DNA of 64,000 nucleotides from Mermis nigrescens. Its lineage: Eukaryota > Nematoda > Enoplea > Mermithida > Mermithidae. Positions within the stretch are counted from its first letter, which is position 1; every line of letters begins with the position of its first letter. Below the pieces are notes generated by a model. The model was not told where the DNA came from, did no database searches, and worked only from the letters and a program-made list of their open reading frames with translations. Shown piece after piece: positions 58,101 through 64,000 of the stretch. The stretch is from assembly GCA_036768485.1 (NCBI GenBank), contig JAVLUZ010000511.1, forward strand, positions 1,502,411 through 1,566,410, read 5' to 3'. The translations under genes and the position numbers were made by a program.

Positions 58101-59518
58101 CAAGTGTTTTAAATCTAATAAAAGATTCTTTTTCTATTTATCCTGACGGACTATATCATTTTTTCTTTGCAAAAACTTTCAAATTATCTTGTGAGCCTTT
58201 AGCAAGTAATCTTTAATGTTTCTTTTTTAACTCACTATCCCTAATTTATGGAAATTAGTCAATGTAACTTCTGTCTTTAAAAAAGGAGACGCAGCCTTAG
58301 TGATTAATTACAGACCGATTTCTATTTGCTGCTCATCAAGTAAAATCATGGAACCTTTGATTAATTCAAAAATTATCGATTTTCTTACTACAAACAGACT
58401 CTTATCTTCTGTTTGGTTTTTTGAAATCTTAGTTTTGTGAATTACAACTACTTAAATGTAAATACAGGTGGACGGTATCTTTGAGAAGTAGTTCTCCTGT
58501 CAATGCAGCTTACTTTTCGAAAGCTCTTGATGAAATCCCGTTATCTATAGTGAGTTTCACAAAACTTCGGGCATAAATTTTAATAATTTTCAGCGATAGT
58601 AGGCCATAGGCTACAACAATTATATATCAGAACAATGCTATAATCGCAATCTGTCTGCTTATTATCGGAGATAGTTTTGAAATTTATGACCGAAGTTCTG
58701 TGAAACAGACTATAATCTTTTATATAGGCTTTCAAAATATGGAATAAAAGGTCTACTTCTTAATTGGCTCGATTCCTTTCTACATGGTTGGACTCAGTGT
58801 TCTTTTATTAACCGAGTTTTTTCTGATTTCATGTCTGTTAGCAGCGATGTGGTGTCTCCCATGGATAGTTGTATTAGTCCTACTTTGTTCTCAATTTATG
58901 TTAATGACCTACATATGTAACTTGATTGAATACAGTAAAATTAACCTCTTTGCCGATGATGTCAAAATCTTCGGTCCATCTTCTGATTATAATTTAGTAC
59001 AAAAAGATCTGGATAATATTTATACTTGGTCTCTAATTGGTAACTTCCTGTTGCTTCGGAGAAATGTGCGGTTTTACATCTTGGTAAAATAATTCAAAAA
59101 GCTTTTTCGTTGAATCATAAAACTATTCCAAACGACATTAGTTCCGTTCGTGATCTGGGTGTTTATATTTCCCGTAATCTTTATTGTAAGGAACATTTGA
59201 ATCACATAATCAAAAAATCTGTTTCTCGTTGTTTTCTAATACACAAAGCTTTTCTTTCTCGTGATAAAGATATTTTAATAGGGCCTATACTACTTATGTA
59301 AGACCCATGCTTGACTTTTCTGTTTCAGTATTTAATCCATATTATGCAAATAATATAAATCGTCTTGAAAATGTTCAGCGTAAATTTACCAAACGTCTTT
59401 TTAGTTTTCATAGCAATTTATCTTATGTACATACCTTGGACGCCTAAAGCTTCTCAACCTGCGTACCTTCTTTAGAACTTCGTCGTCTTCACATATGTCT
59501 ATGTCTCATGTATCAAAT
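58101..59518 (+). pseudogene. Reverse transcriptase of non-LTR element 2, remainder
   Basis: Fragments in order: LWKLVNVTSVFKKGD and NYRPISICCSSSKIMEP (58240-58350); a SPVNAAYFSKALDEIP segment equivalent to motif A but without its Asp (58495-58540); then, after a MITE, YGIKGLLLNWLDSFLHG (58740-58785), LFSIYVNDL, NLFADDVKIF (motif C, near 58945), VRDLGVYISRNL, and ENVQRKFTKRL (59365-59400). The frame ends by running into the long-TIR element at 59519. Confidence 0.85.
58548..58712. mobile_element. TA-flanked palindromic MITE, about 165 bp
   Basis: Ends TAGTGAGTTTCACA and TGTGAAACAGACTA, extending inward as AACTTCGGxCATAAATTT, with TA on both sides (58546-58547; 58713-58714). The RT sequence resumes after it. 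Tc1/mariner-type MITE. Confidence 0.75.
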
Positions 59519-59520
59519 TA

Positions 59521-60286
59521 CTAGCAAAGAAAAATGCTCCGATGGAACAAAAAAGATGAATATACTTGGAATTGTGGATTATTAAGGATGTAAAAGGAGG
59601 GGACTAGGAAGAATCTACATAAAGTCGCAAAATCTGCTACAAATCACACTTTCTCTAAGCAACGCAAAAAATCGAAGTATATTCTGCGGCCTCTAAAAAG
59701 TATCTTTTTTAAATTATTTTCAAAATTTCAGATAATAAACGAAATTTATAATGTTTCCTTTTTTTAAATTGCTGGCAAGTAGCAACATTGACTAGCTTCG
59801 TATCCTGATTGAAAGAAAACTTTGTGGTATTGTATTTAAAGTTGTTTTATTTTGCTATGAGCATTATAGCAAGCAAAGCAGGGGCCGATTCATTAGTGCA
59901 CACAATCGTTACGGGCATGCTAGTGTACCTACATTTAGTCTGTTTCAAGTCAACTCACGCGTTTCCTACTGTTTTGAATCAACAATTCTTGCAATTGTTT
60001 TGATGCATCGATGTTTGCTATTTCATTCAATTGGCTTAGAAAGACTGTTACTCGATATCATCTCCCATAGCTGCTGCATAGCTAACGATGGTTAAATATT
60101 TATTCTAATGTGTTGACCGCAGAATATACTTCGATTTTTTGCGTTGCTTCGAGAAAGTGTGATTTGTAGCAGATTTTGCGACTTTAGGTAGATTCTTCCT
60201 AGTCCCCTCCTTTTACATCCTTAATAATCCACAATTCCAAGTATATTCATCTTTTTTTGTTCCATCGGAGCATTTTCCTTTGCTAG
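59521..60286. mobile_element. Long-TIR element copy 3
   Basis: TIRs starting CTAGCAAAGAAAAATGCTCC and ending with the complement, flanked by TA (59519-59520; 60287-60288). Same internal sequence as copy 2, inverted. No transposase frame. Confidence 0.82.
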
Positions 60287-60632
60287 TACCCTACTTTTAA
60301 TTAGCATGATTTCAGTGCATCAGTCAGCAAACACATACAGTAACATACCACAATAATGACAGCAGTCCAAGAACGCGGAAAACAATATTGTTCTGAACAT
60401 AAATTTATTGCCTCGAAATTTAAAAAATATTGTTTTAAAAAAAGACTCCCTAGATTTTATAACCGTCTACCTTTTGAAATCAATCAGACTGCATAGAATT
60501 TGAAACTGAGTTAGATATGCTCTTGATTGTCGGATGTATAAAGTTTACTATTTTTTATTAGCTATAGTAAATATATGTTACATTCTAAACAGTCCTGTAA
60601 GTTATAGAGGTCGTTCCACATTTAAATTAACT

Positions 60633-61227
60633 TGTAAACGACATATAACGTACCTACGGGACTTACTTAAGTACCTGGCTACACTTAGCGCTGGTCAGGT
60701 TGCTAGGGCGAAACGCCGGACTCAACCACACGACCCTAAATAACTACGGTCTCAAACTCCACGGACCTAAATTCGTCCATACCTACGGAGCTATTGGCAG
60801 CTATGCCCTAAAAACCTAACGCAGTAGTAATTAAGTAACCCCGGAATTTTGCCCTAGGTCAGTTGACCTATTTTGGACCAAAATAATAATTAACGCAAGA
60901 AGCTTTGTTAACTTGCTTTCGCCAGAGAATACCTATGGCGGAAAACTATTCCTTTTCTGGTTCCTACGAGCACAATGAACAATGAAAACAACAAAAAATA
61001 GCTCTCAACCAGCCAGTCATCTTACATAAAAATTATAAAATAATTTTTATGATTTTTAAATTGAAATTTGGGTGTTTGAATTTGCGATAAAGAAAATAAT
61101 CAAAAGACAGTCACTTGGATTATTTAAGCCGAGTAATAAAATAAGGGCCGTCCACCAATTCCGAACTAAACGCGATTGATCACTATGAAAAAGTTTTGAA
61201 AAATGAGCTTGCTAAGCGAGAGTTGTA
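60633..61227 (-). repeat. Solo LTR of a third gypsy LTR family, 595 bp, TSD AACT
   Basis: Starts TGTAAACGACATATAACG and ends CGAGAGTTGTA, flanked by AACT (60629-60632; 61228-61231). It shares blocks with the A-C LTRs, including AGGTCA...TGACCT (60856-60869) and GGTTCCTACGAGCAC, but is much shorter. No internal region, so it is the product of LTR-LTR recombination. Confidence 0.78.
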
Positions 61228-62316
61228 AACTAAGAGAAACTTAAAGTTCAAACCTACCATTAAATTATGAAGAGAATTGTAAAAGATTTTAAACTTTAAG
61301 AAAATTGAAAAGGTGGGATGTTGGTAAATTAAAAAACAAATTTTTTCGGCAAAAATGCCAAAATTTCACGCAAATATCAAGTGTAAGGAACACTAACGCT
61401 CAGATTTGGTAGTAAAATAAATTTGTAGTATAAGCTACATATTAACAACAAATGAATTGTGAAAACTTTACAAAACTACTAAGTGTAGAGAATACTAACA
61501 GTCAGATTCCCAATTCTGATTTTACGTAGAAAAAAAAACTAGAATTTTACTTTATTTTTATCCTATTCGACCTCGCCCGACTTCTGAACAGAGAAAGTGG
61601 CGAACAAAAAATGTACAAACACGTATTTTCCACTGTCCACGACATTGTAAACTTTAAAAATCTGAACCTAACGCCTATTGAATGTAAATAAATTTGGTTC
61701 GGGCCAGTTTGTTGCCCTTTGATTGTAGTAGGTTTGTAAGTGCCAAACTTATGTTCCGCTAAATATTTGATATGATTTATCAATCAAAATACGAAAAAAA
61801 CCTGTTTTTTTCGCCCACTTTACACCTCAGATTTCGAACTTTACACCCCATGAACAACTCAATATAACGTTTTTTTGAACGCAGCTCGCTTCGACGTGTA
61901 GCCATTAGAAGTTACTTTATTTCTATTTTATTTAATTAACCCCAACTTTTGGCAGAGAAATCCTGGACAAAATCTGTTTTTTTACTCATCCACTAGAGAG
62001 TACAGTTTAGAACCCTGGTACTAACTGAGTATTGATTGTAGAAAAGTTTGCTGGTAAGCACAAGATAGCCCTTGATCCGAAGTACATTTCTGTCAGAAAA
62101 AATTTCCTAAAACTATAACTGGAGTTGTTGGCAGACATAAACATGTCGAAAACTCGGCCAAAATGAATCTTTTCGCCCCAAGATTTTCGCACTCTCTACA
62201 CTCCCATTCGAGAACTGAGGCGAAATTCAAAAAACAAAAAAGTGTTATCTGCAGAACCTAAATAGATATATGAGTCAAATGAAGTACATGGTTTTGCAAA
62301 GGAATTTAAAAAAATG

Positions 62317-62402
62317 AAAAAGTCAGCATTCAAAAGATTCGAACCTATCATTCTTTGTTTAATACCGCATCCGAGAACGCAGTTGTCAACCACTGCGCCA
62401 AC
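62317..62402 (-). repeat. tRNA-like sequence, right-arm copy
   Basis: Reverse complement of 35468-35553: B box AGATTCGAACC and A-box complement CTGCGCCAACTCG. Confidence 0.5.
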
Positions 62403-62570
62403 TCGACATATCAGCAGATTTCAGCTTGATTATCCTATCTTGAAAGATATTCATCGTTCTACTGAAGTTTAAGAATAGTGCATTTATGATGATAAAAATA
62501 ATTATTTATTAAAGAGGAGTCGAAAACCTCTGAAATACGAAAAATCTGATCAAAAATATGCAATACGGAG

Positions 62571-62574
62571 TTAT
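62571..62574. other. Empty insertion site of element A
   Basis: TTAT, the complement of the ATAA duplicated around the A+B array. The sequence CGGAGTTATCTATCGGC is uninterrupted here. Confidence 0.9.
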
Positions 62575-63391
62575 CTATCGGCATTAGAAAATAGATGTAG
62601 GTATAATTCAAAGTTCACCTCTTTATACCTCAACAAACACTGGCTGTAGAAAAGTTTAAAGGTCAGATTCGTTATTCTGACCTTACGGAGAACATTTTTA
62701 AAAAAATTCATCATCCACGACGCTCTGGGCGCAAAAATGCTTCTCGGTGTAAACTTCACACTTGTGCTAATACCGCAATATTAGGTGTATAAAACAAAAT
62801 AAACTGGGATCTGTAACGCTAAGGTCAGGGCACCTTTTAAGCATAATTAGTATGTTCCGCCTACTTAGCGGAGTAGTTGAAGAGATATCGTTTTTCGTCT
62901 CGAACCCTTTACACTAAAACGATCACAGATCAAGAAATATTGCGTTATAAGAAAGAAAAAAATCGATTTGAGATTTTGCAACCCTCTGCATTATAGAACC
63001 GATTGGACTGCGCAGAAACCAAAACTGAGTTAGATAAGCTGAAGGACAAGCAAAGAGTAAAAAACACGTATACTTTACACTTTTGTGCAACAACCATTGA
63101 GTGTAAAGCAATTTTAAGGTCAGATTCGTAATCTAGAGCTGGGAGGCAACATTTTTAAAAAAACATTGACCCTCCGCAAATTATTTGATTTTTGCTTTAC
63201 ACTTCACACGCTCATTGCTAACTCAGGATTGAGTGTAAACAAAAGAAAAAGACACGGGCATCGAATTTTTTAATTATCCATCGATTAAAAAAACCGCACC
63301 TCCCAAGTGTGTGCCGTTGTTGCTGTGAGGGGGGGGGACACAAATTTCGCACTCGCTGTGATAAACATATAAGAAAAAGGATGGCCAAGTA

Positions 63392-63420
63392 TATTATAGG
63401 TAGCGCTATTGCGCTACCTA
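63392..63420. repeat. Terminal hairpin of unit B, right-arm copy
   Basis: GGTAGCGCTATTGCGCTACC preceded by AAGTATATTATA. The same hairpin lies at 7865, 10221 and 40376, always at the edge between shared and unshared sequence. Confidence 0.6.
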
Positions 63421-63722
63421 TGATAATAAGTTTAACATATGTATTCATTAACTGCAGTCTTCTTTATTCCAAATGGTGTATTTCCGATTTACGGCTTATT
63501 GATGTACATGATTACAATAAAGCTGCATATCTTTGTCGACTTCTGTGCACAGTAGTGTGATTGCTGGTTCATTTTAAACCACTTTTGTAGGCGATTTACA
63601 TCAATTAAACGATTGCTCTCCATGTGCAAGATTTTGTGAAACATATTGTAAACACGGCTAAGAAGGATTTAACTTTAATGCAACCCATTTAAGACAAAAT
63701 TACATCTCTTCAATGATCTAAG

Positions 63723-64000
63723 TGTAACTGCGAGAGTTACACGTTTAGGCGAACCTGCTTTAGCAGTTCGCAATAGCCATAACATAGCCAATACTAGTAG
63801 CTATCTATGATAGTGTACTGTGGGCTATGCCTTCGGTCTTCCCATTATTTTCCCAAATTTTCAATAATAAAAAACATTTAGATACTTGTCCGGTATCGTA
63901 GAGCTAAGTGTATGATAATAGTAATTGTTTCATACATACCGCTTGTGTAATCGATCTGAGATAAAAGTCATTTCAGTATTATGTTAAATTGATCGTTGTT
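63723..64000 (+). repeat. 5' end of a further gypsy LTR (element D), cut by window end
   Basis: TGTAACTGCGAGAGTTACACG and onward match the A/B LTR in the opposite orientation to all the other complete elements. The left flank is CTAAG; the corresponding site in the other arm (9914-9920, CCTTAG) is empty, so this insertion is younger than the duplication. Whether it is a solo LTR or a full element cannot be seen. Confidence 0.85.

Larger units (their letters stand above)
44716..58104 (-). mobile_element. Gypsy element C, complete structure, 4-bp TSD CAAG
   Basis: LTR 44720-45679, PPT, ORF3, pol, gag, leader, PBS-like sequence, LTR 57106-58100. Flanked by CAAG (44716-44719 and 58101-58104), and the non-LTR reading frame continues across the junction. 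Its LTRs belong to a different subfamily from A and B. All reading frames are broken. Confidence 0.92.
41335..59518 (+). mobile_element. Non-LTR retrotransposon 2, decayed and interrupted many times
   Basis: A plus-strand CR1/Jockey-like element with ORF1 (41346-42060), endonuclease (43060-44370) and RT (44375-44715, resuming at 58101). It is split by a TIR element, SINEs, two hAT MITEs, gypsy element C and a TA-flanked MITE, and ends where the inverted-duplication arm begins (59519). All domains contain stops and shifts. It is the oldest layer of this half of the window. Confidence 0.85.
59521..63722 (-). repeat. Inverted duplication, right arm
   Basis: Reverse complement of 35303-38387 plus 9916-11064, near identical over about 4.2 kb. 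It begins exactly at the end of long-TIR element copy 3, inside non-LTR element 2, and is interrupted at 63723 by an LTR. It contains the empty target site of element A (ATAA complement at 62571-62574). Confidence 0.88.

Overview
This 64 kb window is eukaryotic, A+T-rich DNA made almost entirely of mobile elements. The LTR, non-LTR, SINE and hAT-type families, the tRNA-like SINE heads and the long non-coding stretches suggest an invertebrate animal genome. The exact taxon cannot be read from the sequence, and no host protein-coding gene was recognised.

Layout. 0-7.4 kb: small hAT-type non-autonomous elements with perfect 8-bp target duplications, one fairly well preserved minus-strand non-LTR retrotransposon (1.1-3.9 kb), and a long-TIR element. 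7.9-11.06 kb: non-coding repeat units dense in GTGTAAA/TTTACAC words. 11,065-35,302: two Ty3/gypsy-type LTR elements on the minus strand (A and B) as a three-LTR array, probably B nested in A followed by a deletion. 35,303-38,387: the rest of the host segment that A interrupted. 38.6-41.3 kb: an inverted copy of the 7.9 kb repeat unit and AT-rich repeats. 41.3-59.5 kb: a decayed plus-strand non-LTR retrotransposon broken up by a TIR element, tRNA-derived SINEs, hAT MITEs, a TA-flanked MITE and a third complete gypsy element C (44,720-58,100, 4-bp duplication CAAG). 59,521-63,722: an inverted duplicate of the segment around A, still carrying A's empty insertion site. 63,723-64,000: the start of another LTR.

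The gypsy elements. All three read LTR, PBS, gag (basic region, capsid-like region, CCHC knuckle), pol (PR-RT-RNaseH-IN with a GPY/F-like end), then a large extra reading frame, ORF3, in the position where errantiviruses carry env. ORF3 encodes about 1,200-1,370 residues, shows no obvious signal peptide or membrane anchor, ends in a Gln-rich basic tail, and matches no family I know. In all three copies its ATG lies just after a conserved splice-acceptor-like sequence, so it may be made from a spliced subgenomic mRNA. The LTRs also keep an inverted AGGTCA repeat resembling a nuclear-receptor site.

Every coding copy here carries frameshifts or deletions. The window is a graveyard whose nesting gives a clear order of events, with ORF3 as the main undescribed component.
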